9,616 nucleotides of DNA. It comes from Spirochaetales bacterium. Its GTDB lineage: Bacteria > Spirochaetota > Spirochaetia > Sphaerochaetales > Sphaerochaetaceae. The notes beneath the pieces are model-generated. The model was not told the DNA's origin, did not search any database, and was given only the letters and a program-made list of their open reading frames with translations. A program made the translations under genes and the position numbers. Shown here piece after piece: positions 1 through 6,258 of this stretch. The stretch is taken from NCBI GenBank assembly GCA_017962865.1, contig JAGCUM010000255.1, positions 1 through 9,616 on the forward strand, in the 5' to 3' direction. Every line of letters begins with the position of its first letter. Within the stretch, counting starts at the first letter, position 1.

Positions 1-436
1 CCGAGAACGTACCGGACGGGTCCCTTACAACCAGACTCGGTTCAACGAAAAGTCCCGGCCCGAACTCGAAGGTCCACCCTATATGAACCTCGTTCAGGTT
101 CACGAGGTTCTCCAGATCGGGGCACCGGCAAGTGAACCCCATCTGGAAGACAGAGAGTCCCAGAAAAGGCCCGGTATGCCATGGATAATAGACAAGCATC
201 AGGGCTCCTTCAAACATCAATGATGTCCTGATAAACGTAACTGACAGTGGAATTCTTATCTGAAACTCATCAGAGACCATCGTTCTGAAGTCCATTGAAA
301 CCTGATAGCTATCCTGCCCCAGGAAGATGTCCTGTGCAGATGCAAGATCCGCGCTGAAACCCATCTTGCCGGAGCAGAACACTCCGGCAGGAAGGGCAAC
401 GCAGATTACCACAACCATAATCAGCGTCTTTTTCAT
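1..436 (-). CDS. Exported, probably outer-membrane beta-barrel protein (3' end outside the window)
   Basis: An open frame read from the ATG at 434-436 leftwards to the window edge gives 145 codons with no stop. Residues 1-23 look like a signal peptide: Lys-Lys, then a run of Leu/Ile/Val, then Ala/Gly/Cys/Ser. The mature part alternates hydrophobic and polar residues (FQIRIPLSVTFIR, VHIGWTFEFGPGLFVEPSLV), as expected of beta strands in an outer-membrane barrel. I do not recognise a named family. The Cys near residue 21 (VFCSG) is a poor lipobox, so ordinary signal peptidase I cleavage is more likely than lipidation. The gene starts 7 nt after the stop of the lipoprotein upstream, and its GAGG Shine-Dalgarno overlaps that stop codon, so the two are almost certainly cotranscribed and translationally coupled. 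The missing C-terminal part prevents a family call. Confidence 0.75.
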   Translation of the reverse strand, partial: MKKTLIMVVVICVALPAGVFCSGKMGFSADLASAQDIFLGQDSYQVSMDFRTMVSDEFQIRIPLSVTFIRTSLMFEGALMLVYYPWHTGPFLGLSVFQMGFTCRCPDLENLVNLNEVHIGWTFEFGPGLFVEPSLVVRDPSGTFS

Positions 437-443
437 GAGAACC

Positions 444-2447
444 TCACTCTATCGCCTGGAAAAGCGCGATATCGTTCTGTGAAGTAAGGACAGCCAGATA
501 GCCGCCGCTGAGACAGATGCTTCTGATTGCAGATTCAAGTTCGGTGGCTCCGAGCTGGGTCACTTCGTACCCTGATACCGAGAAGCTGACGATCCTGCAG
601 CTGTTGTCCGCAACATAGAAGTAGTTCTCCCCGTCGGCCTCCATATCCTTCACCGACATGCCGATTGTCCTGTATTTGGTGTATGCAGAGCCGGAAACCA
701 CCTTGTAGCTGACCAGCCCCAGCGAATTGGCGCCGATTACCGTCTGGTTGTTGACATAGCGGATCATGGACATCGGGCTGGACGAGGCTTCGGACTCCGT
801 CAGCTGAGACAAGGACCCGAGATCGGTCACCGAGGACGATATGAACTTGGCAGATGCAAGGCCCGTCGAAACATGGTACAGGCCGTTGGGCGAGTAATCC
901 ATGTCGGATACGTTGTAATAGGTGCTGTTCTTCTTTCTGACCGTACCGGCCGTGGTAAGCGTTCCGTTGGCCACCTTCAGCACATAGTCATAACCGTAGG
1001 ATCCTGCATCGGACAGGATTACGAAACCTGACGTGGAATTGAATGCCGCGGCAGTGAAGTTTGTAAACGGAATACCGTAGCTGGGAATCCTGCTCTGGAA
1101 TCTCATTCCGGAAATCTCCTCCAGGGTATTCGCGCCCGCATTGAACTTCAGTGCGGTGAAATTCTCCGTTCCGCTGTAGTTGTCCGTGATGATGACATAG
1201 GGCATTTCATCATCGGAGAAGACATGCTTGATGCTTCCTATCCAGCCGAAATTTGATGCATTGTAGGTCTTGAGCACCTGAAGGGCATTGGACGATATCC
1301 CGCAGATGTACATCTTGGCGCTGTCCGGACTGGTTACAAGGAACTTGCCGCCCGGAAGCGGGGATATTATCGTGCTGCTGTCGATGGAATCAAGGGCATT
1401 TGCGGAATCGGCATTCAGAAGAGCCATCTCTCCCGTGGAGCCGTTCGGTACTACCGTGAATGTGTAGGCTGCAGAACCGGTGCTCCCGAGCAGCTTGTTG
1501 TATACGACTGCATCGATTCTGTGAACTCCATGACCGACGACCTTCGTCAGAGTACTGCCCGCACTCGTAAGCGATGTATCGGATCTCTCGAGGTTTCCGT
1601 CGTAGTACCAGTCCAGAGACAGTCCCTCCGCAGAAACATTGCCCGGCTCTGTGAATGAGAACGCGAACGTGTACTGCAGACCATCGAGGAAGGTCTCGGG
1701 ATTACCGGAAGCGGAAAGGGTTCCCCTGATGGGAGTCCCTGTTGCATCCGAGAAGTACATCAGCGTTGTTGGCCCCAGCTCGTTGAAGTGAAACGTATGG
1801 GACCCCGTGGTGCTTGTCCCGTTTGAAATCCTGATTGCCTCGACAAGTCCTGCCACAAGCTGGGAGCCATCCTTGAGAAGGACCCTTACCTTATAGGAAC
1901 CTGCAGACAGCGTTTCCGATAGGGTTGCGGTCTTTGTCTGCATGTTAAGGGTGACATCGAGAGGAACTTCGTCGGAACGCATATCGGGCCCGGTCAGATA
2001 CACCTCCATGGCAGGATTTGCCACATCGCACAGGGACCAGTCCAACGTAAAGCCGAAAGTACCCGTTCCGATGAGGGTATCGAGTATGATTGTCTGAGGC
2101 GTCGCTGTCGATGTCAGCCTGAAGGTCTTAGTGCCGGAGACAAGCTCCGTCCCCTCCCTGTTCAGACCTTTTGCCGTGACAGTCCACTCCCCTATGGTCA
2201 GGCCCTCTATCTCCACAGAACTGCTGTCTGCACTTCTTGTGAAGGTCTTTCCGTTCGGACCTGTTCCGCTTACCGTGTAACGCGTCACGTCAAGCAGTGT
2301 ACTGTCGGACGGGAGCAGCGTCCTGCTGCCCTCACATGATTCGGTAGACAGTTCCAGCCTCATGGTCGTAGTTCCCGGATTCTCCGAACATGCGACCAGA
2401 AGCAGGAGGACTGCCAGAACACAGAAAAATGCAGTAAATCTCTTCAT
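444..2447 (-). CDS. Large spirochaete-type surface lipoprotein, Ig-like plus beta-propeller-like
   Basis: The protein has 667 residues from the ATG at 2445-2447. This start is chosen over the in-frame ATG at 2486 because a good GGAGGA Shine-Dalgarno lies 7 nt upstream and because it places the signal peptide at the N terminus. Residues 1-19 (Lys-Arg, then an Ala/Val/Leu-rich core) end in the lipobox LVAC, with Cys20 as the expected lipid site. Residues 28-220 look like two beta-sandwich units. One carries the motif GEWTVTAKGLNREGTELVSG, a pattern familiar from spirochaete lipoproteins. Residues 228-333 look like another Ig-like domain. Residues 335-667 are a series of short beta-rich blades (for example GKFLVTSPDSAKMYICG and ENYFYVADNSCRIVSFSV) resembling a beta-propeller. 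No catalytic motif is visible, so binding or structural work at the cell surface or in the periplasm is inferred. It is first in an operon with the exported protein at 1-436. Confidence 0.85.
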   Translation of the reverse strand: MKRFTAFFCVLAVLLLLVACSENPGTTTMRLELSTESCEGSRTLLPSDSTLLDVTRYTVSGTGPNGKTFTRSADSSSVEIEGLTIGEWTVTAKGLNREGTELVSGTKTFRLTSTATPQTIILDTLIGTGTFGFTLDWSLCDVANPAMEVYLTGPDMRSDEVPLDVTLNMQTKTATLSETLSAGSYKVRVLLKDGSQLVAGLVEAIRISNGTSTTGSHTFHFNELGPTTLMYFSDATGTPIRGTLSASGNPETFLDGLQYTFAFSFTEPGNVSAEGLSLDWYYDGNLERSDTSLTSAGSTLTKVVGHGVHRIDAVVYNKLLGSTGSAAYTFTVVPNGSTGEMALLNADSANALDSIDSSTIISPLPGGKFLVTSPDSAKMYICGISSNALQVLKTYNASNFGWIGSIKHVFSDDEMPYVIITDNYSGTENFTALKFNAGANTLEEISGMRFQSRIPSYGIPFTNFTAAAFNSTSGFVILSDAGSYGYDYVLKVANGTLTTAGTVRKKNSTYYNVSDMDYSPNGLYHVSTGLASAKFISSSVTDLGSLSQLTESEASSSPMSMIRYVNNQTVIGANSLGLVSYKVVSGSAYTKYRTIGMSVKDMEADGENYFYVADNSCRIVSFSVSGYEVTQLGATELESAIRSICLSGGYLAVLTSQNDIALFQAIE

Positions 2448-2491
2448 CTTTTTCCTCCGCAACACCCCATAACAGAAAAACTGCATTTTTC

Positions 2492-2521
2492 ATTAGAAAT
2501 TCCGAGCCGATTTTGCAACAA
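2492..2521 (-). promoter_or_regulatory. Possible promoter of the lipoprotein operon
   Basis: Read on the minus strand, TTGTTG (2516-2521) and TCTAAT (2492-2497) are separated by 18 bp. The -10 matches the consensus at 5 of 6 bases and the -35 only weakly. Transcription would start near 2485, giving a leader of about 38 nt that contains the GGAGGA ribosome site. The position is sensible, but AT-rich DNA gives many such matches by chance. Confidence 0.3.
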
Positions 2522-2571
2522 TATTTGGCATTTTTTCAAATATCTGCTTCGCATAAATGCTTGATTTGAAA
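2521..2571. repeat. Overlapping inverted repeats in the divergent spacer 2448-2636
   Basis: ATATTTG (2521-2527) is the exact reverse complement of CAAATAT (2537-2543), 9 nt apart. The middle element, read as TTTCAAAT (2534-2541), is also the exact reverse complement of ATTTGAAA (2564-2571), 22 nt apart. Three half-sites of the form ATTTG/CAAAT therefore lie just upstream of the possible lipoprotein promoter, between two divergent genes. Such an arrangement could be a regulator binding site, but the DNA is very AT-rich and chance is possible. No convincing promoter for the rightward gene was found in this 189-bp spacer. Confidence 0.4.
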
Positions 2572-2636
2572 TAAATTAAAAAAACAGCAAATCTTTTTTT
2601 CGCCTTCCCGTTCAGGTATCGGAAAAAGGCTGGACG

Positions 2637-3176
2637 ATGAGCAACCTGCAATGCTATCTTCTAGACATGAAGACCATAGTACGCATCCTGATTCTTGCAG
2701 AATTTGCGGCAATCATATTCCTGCCGAGTGTCTACATGTCCAGACTTACCCTGATCCCCCTGTTCCTGTCGATGTTCGGGCTTGTCGCCCTATACTGGTT
2801 CGCAATGTTCTGGGTAAGCAGAAAGGATGCCCTTAAGGTCCTCGGGAAAGAGCCCGAATCGGATCTCTATGTCGGCAAGATTCCCGCAGACACGTCTGCA
2901 GATCTGGTCAGAGGAAGACTCTGCAGGGTCGATGACAAGCTGGTTCTTCTGCAGAGGACGGAGGACAGAATCCACCGCGAGACTCCCTGCAGGGAAGCCT
3001 GGTCCGTCGATATCGCCGACATCTCATCGGTAGGATTCGGCAAGGTCCTGCCCGCCCGCAAGGGGTTCATCCTGTACAAGGGAGACGACGAGATACGCTT
3101 CACCTGTGCCAAGGCGGCAAAAAACAAGAACCTTATCTACAGAATGCTGGGATGGGAAAGCCCCGCACAGAACTGA
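2637..3176 (+). CDS. Small two-helix membrane protein with a cytoplasmic, possibly PH-like domain
   Basis: The protein has 179 residues. Two hydrophobic segments at about 12-32 and 37-60 are joined by a short loop, so both ends should lie in the cytoplasm. A soluble part follows (about 65-175). Its strand pattern around GRLCRVDDKLVLLQR, AWSVDIADISSVGFG and KGFILYKGDDEIRF, ending in a helix (KNKNLIYRMLGW), resembles bacterial PH/GRAM-like domains attached to two-helix anchors. That is a resemblance read by eye, not a proven family. The start at 2637 has an AAAAAGG site 7 nt upstream; the alternative Met11 (2667) has none. The gene is divergent from the lipoprotein gene and converges on the NusG-like gene with only 2 nt between the stops. 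No enzyme motif is visible and the function is unknown. Confidence 0.7.
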   Translation: MSNLQCYLLDMKTIVRILILAEFAAIIFLPSVYMSRLTLIPLFLSMFGLVALYWFAMFWVSRKDALKVLGKEPESDLYVGKIPADTSADLVRGRLCRVDDKLVLLQRTEDRIHRETPCREAWSVDIADISSVGFGKVLPARKGFILYKGDDEIRFTCAKAAKNKNLIYRMLGWESPAQN

Positions 3177-3178
3177 TT

Positions 3179-3727
3179 CTATCGCTGTTCCGCAGCAGGA
3201 TCGCGGTCCTTTGAAAGAAACTCCACGGAAAAACTGATATCGGATACGGTATCTCCGAAAACGAACCTCACCGTAATGCGCTTGTGATGTCTGTCCACCT
3301 TGATCACGTTTCCGTCGAATCCTTTGAGAGGACCGTCGGTGATCTGGATTCTCTGTCCTTCCCTGTAGATGACCTTCGACTGCTTGATATGACCGTCATG
3401 GGTGTGTATCCACTTTGCGAATTCAAGGTCCTTCCCTTTCAATGCATGGGTATTGTCGTCATAGCCCAGAACCCGCAGGACGGTTGGAATCCGCTTCAGG
3501 TCGTAGAAAGGAAAATCCGACTCGGACTCTCCTCCCCAGTAAACGAAGATATAGTTTGAGAACATCGGCTTTTCGATGCTCTCGTAGCGTCCCATACGCT
3601 TCTCGCGGACTTCTTTTTTGGGAAACCACACCAGAAACTCACAGTCGGTCACATTGCTGAGAAACTTGGTGACGCGTTCCCGGGTCTCTTCTTCTTTTGT
3701 GGTCAGACAACTCAGACAGAAATACAC
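3179..3727 (-). CDS. NusG-family specialised transcription elongation factor (LoaP/UpxY/RfaH-like paralogue)
   Basis: The protein has 182 residues with the two-domain NusG layout. An NGN domain spans about 1-108: it opens with YFCLSCLTTKEEE, where housekeeping NusG has a WYVV-type strand, and carries the conserved-looking PMFSNYIFVYW at 54-64. A KOW domain spans about 121-156 (EGQRIQITDGPLKGFDGNVIKV). Family members bind the RNA polymerase clamp through the NGN domain and suppress pausing or termination; specialised paralogues act on particular operons. Housekeeping nusG normally sits beside secE and the rplK-rplA genes. None is present here, so this is a paralogue. The start is the GTG at 3725-3727: the upstream frame meets a stop after 11 codons with no ATG, and the NGN strand begins at residue 2. 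A GAGG lies only 2 nt before the GTG. The next gene downstream is on the other strand, so no target operon is adjacent on that side. Confidence 0.85.
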   Translation of the reverse strand: MYFCLSCLTTKEEETRERVTKFLSNVTDCEFLVWFPKKEVREKRMGRYESIEKPMFSNYIFVYWGGESESDFPFYDLKRIPTVLRVLGYDDNTHALKGKDLEFAKWIHTHDGHIKQSKVIYREGQRIQITDGPLKGFDGNVIKVDRHHKRITVRFVFGDTVSDISFSVEFLSKDRDPAAEQR

Positions 3728-3735
3728 AGCCTCAG

Positions 3736-3764
3736 AGTATGAACCATAAGACTCCGTTTTTCAA
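3736..3764 (-). promoter_or_regulatory. Possible promoter of the NusG-like gene, predicting an almost leaderless mRNA
   Basis: On the minus strand, TTGAAA (3759-3764) and CATACT (3736-3741) are spaced by 17 bp, with 5 of 6 and 4 of 6 consensus matches. Transcription would begin near 3729, only about 2 nt before the GTG start. That would fit the abnormally short Shine-Dalgarno spacing of this gene. A start further upstream, inside the AT-rich spacer, is the alternative. Confidence 0.35.
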
Positions 3765-3782
3765 TAAAAATGAATCTATAGT

Positions 3783-3807
3783 GCTACATAAAACGTTTTT
3801 AATGTGC
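3783..3807. promoter_or_regulatory. Dyad in the divergent spacer, candidate operator
   Basis: A perfect 10-bp palindrome AAAACGTTTT (3790-3799) is flanked by ACAT (3786-3789) and ATGT (3802-3805), and these by GC (3783-3784) and GC (3806-3807), with one extra base on the left and two on the right. The whole 25-bp element lies in the middle of the 119-bp spacer between the NusG-like gene and the acidic-protein gene, where one bound regulator could affect both. It could also form a hairpin in a rightward transcript. It has no U-tract suited to a terminator in either direction. A TATCAT hexamer at 3814-3819 could be a -10 for the rightward operon, but no good -35 accompanies it. Confidence 0.45.
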
Positions 3808-3834
3808 GATACTTATCATAGGAAACTGTCTCAT

Positions 3835-3840
3835 ACGGAG
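3835..3840 (+). promoter_or_regulatory. Ribosome binding site that sets the start of the acidic protein
   Basis: ACGGAG lies 6 nt before the ATG at 3847. It decides against the upstream in-frame ATG at 3697, which lies inside the opposing NusG-like gene and has no such site. Its 7-nt form ACGGAGT (3835-3841) is the exact reverse complement of ACTCCGT at 3751-3757. A transcript that began far enough upstream could therefore pair the two and mask this site. Confidence 0.7.
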
Positions 3841-3846
3841 TGCGCG

Positions 3847-6258
3847 ATGAACTGTTATCTTTCATGGAACCTGAAGGACATGACGAATATCTCGGCCGAG
3901 AAGCTGCAGAAGAATATAAGCCAGCAGGCTTCCTATATCCAGCTCTACAGGTCCGAGCTCACAAAGGAAGCCTATAAATTCAACATCGGAAGTCTCCTCA
4001 GACACATCTGCGTCGAGCGAGCATCTTTCGGCACCGAGCCCATCCAGAAGCGTGCCACAGACTGTCTGATTGTCTTCCTTCACGCCGCAGCATTCCAGAA
4101 GGTCACCTACTTCGCCCCGACAGATGCGGAGAACCCCGCAGTGGCAAAGTGCGCCAGAAATCTCCACCGCCTCATGCTTGAGAACGTCAAGTCGACCATG
4201 AGGTTCATAGACTACGAAGTCCTCCAGAAGCACGCCAGAGGCGAGATCGATACCGCTGATCTCATCCCGGAGCGCCAGAGAATACATGAGTCGGTCTTCC
4301 CGGACGATAACCTGATTACAGTGTCCGAAAACGAAAGCCTGAATGACGAGTTCCTCAAGCTTATAGACCTGGAAACAAAGAAAGCCCGTGTCTTCGTGGA
4401 TTTCGATGTCCAGCGCAACACATCCATTCCCACCGAACTCTGCCAGAAGCTGGCCAGTGTCCCGAGAAGCGAAGCTGCCCTGCCCGAATCCCGTTACGGT
4501 CTGATAGGTTCATGCAAGAGCTCCCTCGAAACTCCTTTCATTAAATACGGAAACAGCTACTACAGCTTCGTGACTGCCTACAGTCTGAACGCAATCGCTC
4601 CGATAGCGGACCGGTTTGCGGACAGCATTCCTGTTGTTGCAGAGCCTACTCCGGAACCGGAGCCTACACCTGAGCCGGAGCCTGTTGTTGAACAGCAGGA
4701 AGCCGAGCCCGAAGTCGAAGAAGAATCCCCTGAAGAGGATTCGATGCCTTTGGAGCCTGTAGAGGTCGTGGAACCGGTGGATACCGTGGAGCCCGTAGAG
4801 GTTTTGGATCCGTTAGATGCTGTGGAACCCGTAGATACCGCGGAGCCTTCCGATGCCTTAGAGCCTGTAGATACCTTTGAACCCGAAGAAGCTACAGAAC
4901 CGGAAGAGGCTGCAGAACCTGCAGAGGCAGAAGAAGTCCCCGAGAGCCCGGAAGCGGAACCCGAGGCTGAACCGGATGAACCCGCCCCGGAAACCGAAGA
5001 AGAAACCGAACTCCCGGAATCCGAGGAACCTCAGGAAGAGACTGTCGAAGAAGATGACATCCCCTTCGATGAGCCCGAGGAAACATATGACGAGCCGGAG
5101 ATGACCGAGGCTTCCGAAGAGGAAGAGGACGATGACGAACCGGAACTTGTACAGACAGAGGTAGAAGAACCGGTCTTGGAGCAGAGCCCTTCCGAGGAAG
5201 ACGAGACCGAAGAAGAGAATCCGGAGAACGATCCCTTTGAAGAAGAAGATGATGATGACGATCTCATCGAAAAAGCGCCTGAAGAATACTCTGCCCTGGT
5301 CAGTCCCGACACATACGATTATCTGAATCAGGCCGGTGCATCCGATTTCAAGGAAGATCCGATGCTCGAAGAGCAGGATCACGGAACCTGGTACGATGAC
5401 GAAGACGAAGACGAGTTGCCGCCGCCGGAAGACGATGAGCCCGATCCCTATGACGGAGAATCCCTGTTCTCGATAATGGATGATTCGGAAGAGGACGAGG
5501 AGCCTGTCAAGGAAGAACCCGCTGATGAGGTTCTGCCCACAAGCGAATCTCCCTTCATTGCAGAGGATGAAGACGAAGCTCCCCCTGCAGAACCGGAGCC
5601 GATAGTGAGATTCGTAGAACCTACGGAGCCGGAACCTGAGCAGCCCGTTCAGGAAGAAGAATCGGCAACTGAGCCTGAGCCTGAAGTTGAGCAGCAGGAA
5701 GCCGAGGAAAGCGAGCCCGAAGAAGAAAGCACACCTGAAGTCGAAACAGAAGAACCGGAACCCGAACCCGAAACTGAAGAACCCGAACTGGAACCCGAGC
5801 CGGCTCCTCAGACAAAACCTGTTGAAGACCAGTCCCTACCCCTTCTGGACCAGATCCTCAGATGTGCCCCGTCGAAAAACAACCCGATAGTACAGTATAT
5901 TTCCAACTGTCCGTTCGAGCAGAAGAAGGAGATAGTCAGATTCATAGAGATGGCCCGCAAGGCATGGCTCATAGACGGCAAGGACAAGATGTTCTCCATT
6001 CCCGATACAACCATTTCCGTTGCAGTCTTCTCCGAGACCCAGGATCCCATGCTCAACATACAGAGACGCGAGAACATCGGAGCAGTCATGTATGCATCCC
6101 AGAAAGACAGCTGGAACTCACTGGAAATCTCCTATGACGGTTCCGGCCAGTTCGTAAAGGCCGATTACGTGCGCATTTCCAGAAACAGCTACACCGACTG
6201 GGAATGGAAGATCGTCGAGAAGCTGGGAACAAGACTGATGGAGAGAAGAGCGAAATGA
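3847..6258 (+). CDS. Large cytoplasmic protein with two unknown end domains and a long acidic Glu/Pro linker
   Basis: The protein has 803 residues and no signal peptide or membrane helix. There are three parts. Residues 1-264 are globular and largely helical in the first half, ending in a Tyr/Phe-rich stretch (FIKYGNSYYSFVTAYSLN, 231-248). Residues 266-660 are an extremely Glu/Asp/Pro-rich, presumably disordered linker. It contains a hexapeptide tandem repeat at 303-362, a few less acidic islands (for example near 481-501), and four short Phe motifs followed or preceded by acids (F407, F464, F541, F570). Residues 663-803 are globular again, with SISVAVF-like strands and a Trp-rich end (DWEWKIVEKLG). 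I recognise no family for either end domain. Acidic linkers of this kind often tether domains or mimic nucleic acid, but that is inference. Its stop overlaps the HAD gene start (ATGA), so the two are translationally coupled. Low-complexity composition produces many false frames here. Confidence 0.85.
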   Translation: MNCYLSWNLKDMTNISAEKLQKNISQQASYIQLYRSELTKEAYKFNIGSLLRHICVERASFGTEPIQKRATDCLIVFLHAAAFQKVTYFAPTDAENPAVAKCARNLHRLMLENVKSTMRFIDYEVLQKHARGEIDTADLIPERQRIHESVFPDDNLITVSENESLNDEFLKLIDLETKKARVFVDFDVQRNTSIPTELCQKLASVPRSEAALPESRYGLIGSCKSSLETPFIKYGNSYYSFVTAYSLNAIAPIADRFADSIPVVAEPTPEPEPTPEPEPVVEQQEAEPEVEEESPEEDSMPLEPVEVVEPVDTVEPVEVLDPLDAVEPVDTAEPSDALEPVDTFEPEEATEPEEAAEPAEAEEVPESPEAEPEAEPDEPAPETEEETELPESEEPQEETVEEDDIPFDEPEETYDEPEMTEASEEEEDDDEPELVQTEVEEPVLEQSPSEEDETEEENPENDPFEEEDDDDDLIEKAPEEYSALVSPDTYDYLNQAGASDFKEDPMLEEQDHGTWYDDEDEDELPPPEDDEPDPYDGESLFSIMDDSEEDEEPVKEEPADEVLPTSESPFIAEDEDEAPPAEPEPIVRFVEPTEPEPEQPVQEEESATEPEPEVEQQEAEESEPEEESTPEVETEEPEPEPETEEPELEPEPAPQTKPVEDQSLPLLDQILRCAPSKNNPIVQYISNCPFEQKKEIVRFIEMARKAWLIDGKDKMFSIPDTTISVAVFSETQDPMLNIQRRENIGAVMYASQKDSWNSLEISYDGSGQFVKADYVRISRNSYTDWEWKIVEKLGTRLMERRAK
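4672..5706 (+). repeat. Pair of near-identical 36-nt segments in the acidic linker
   Basis: Positions 4672-4707 and 5671-5706 match at 32 of 36 bases with no gap, including the 15 identical bases CAGCAGGAAGCCGAG at 4693-4707 and 5692-5706. Both are in the same reading frame and encode near-identical peptides ending in VEQQEAE. They lie near the two ends of the acidic linker, about 1 kb apart, and suggest that the linker grew partly by internal duplication. Confidence 0.6.
4753..4932 (+). repeat. Degenerate 18-bp tandem repeat, ten units, encoding EPVDxx-type hexapeptides
   Basis: Residues 303-362 of the acidic protein fall into ten consecutive six-residue units: EPVEVV, EPVDTV, EPVEVL, DPLDAV, EPVDTA, EPSDAL, EPVDTF, EPEEAT, EPEEAA and EPAEAE. 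The consensus is acid-Pro-Val-acid-small-variable. At DNA level each unit is 18 bp, usually GA(A/G)-CC(N) first, with diverged third bases. Unit number could vary between strains by slippage without shifting the frame. Confidence 0.85.

Noticed and set aside
1547..1747. 66-codon minus-strand frame inside the lipoprotein gene
   Set aside because: It is an alternative frame of a well-supported gene, with Arg/Ser-rich composition and no ribosome site.
3697..3846. 50-codon N-terminal extension of the acidic protein
   Set aside because: It would overlap the NusG-like gene start and cover the spacer, and it lacks a ribosome site, whereas 3847 has ACGGAG at ideal spacing.
4753..4932. Repeat array considered as CRISPR
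   Set aside because: Units are contiguous 18-bp coding repeats in one reading frame, with no spacers and no cas genes.
4858..5382. 174-codon minus-strand open frame rich in Phe, Leu and Ile
   Set aside because: It is the complement of the Glu/Asp-rich codons of the acidic linker; its hydrophobicity and length follow from that composition and it has no start context.
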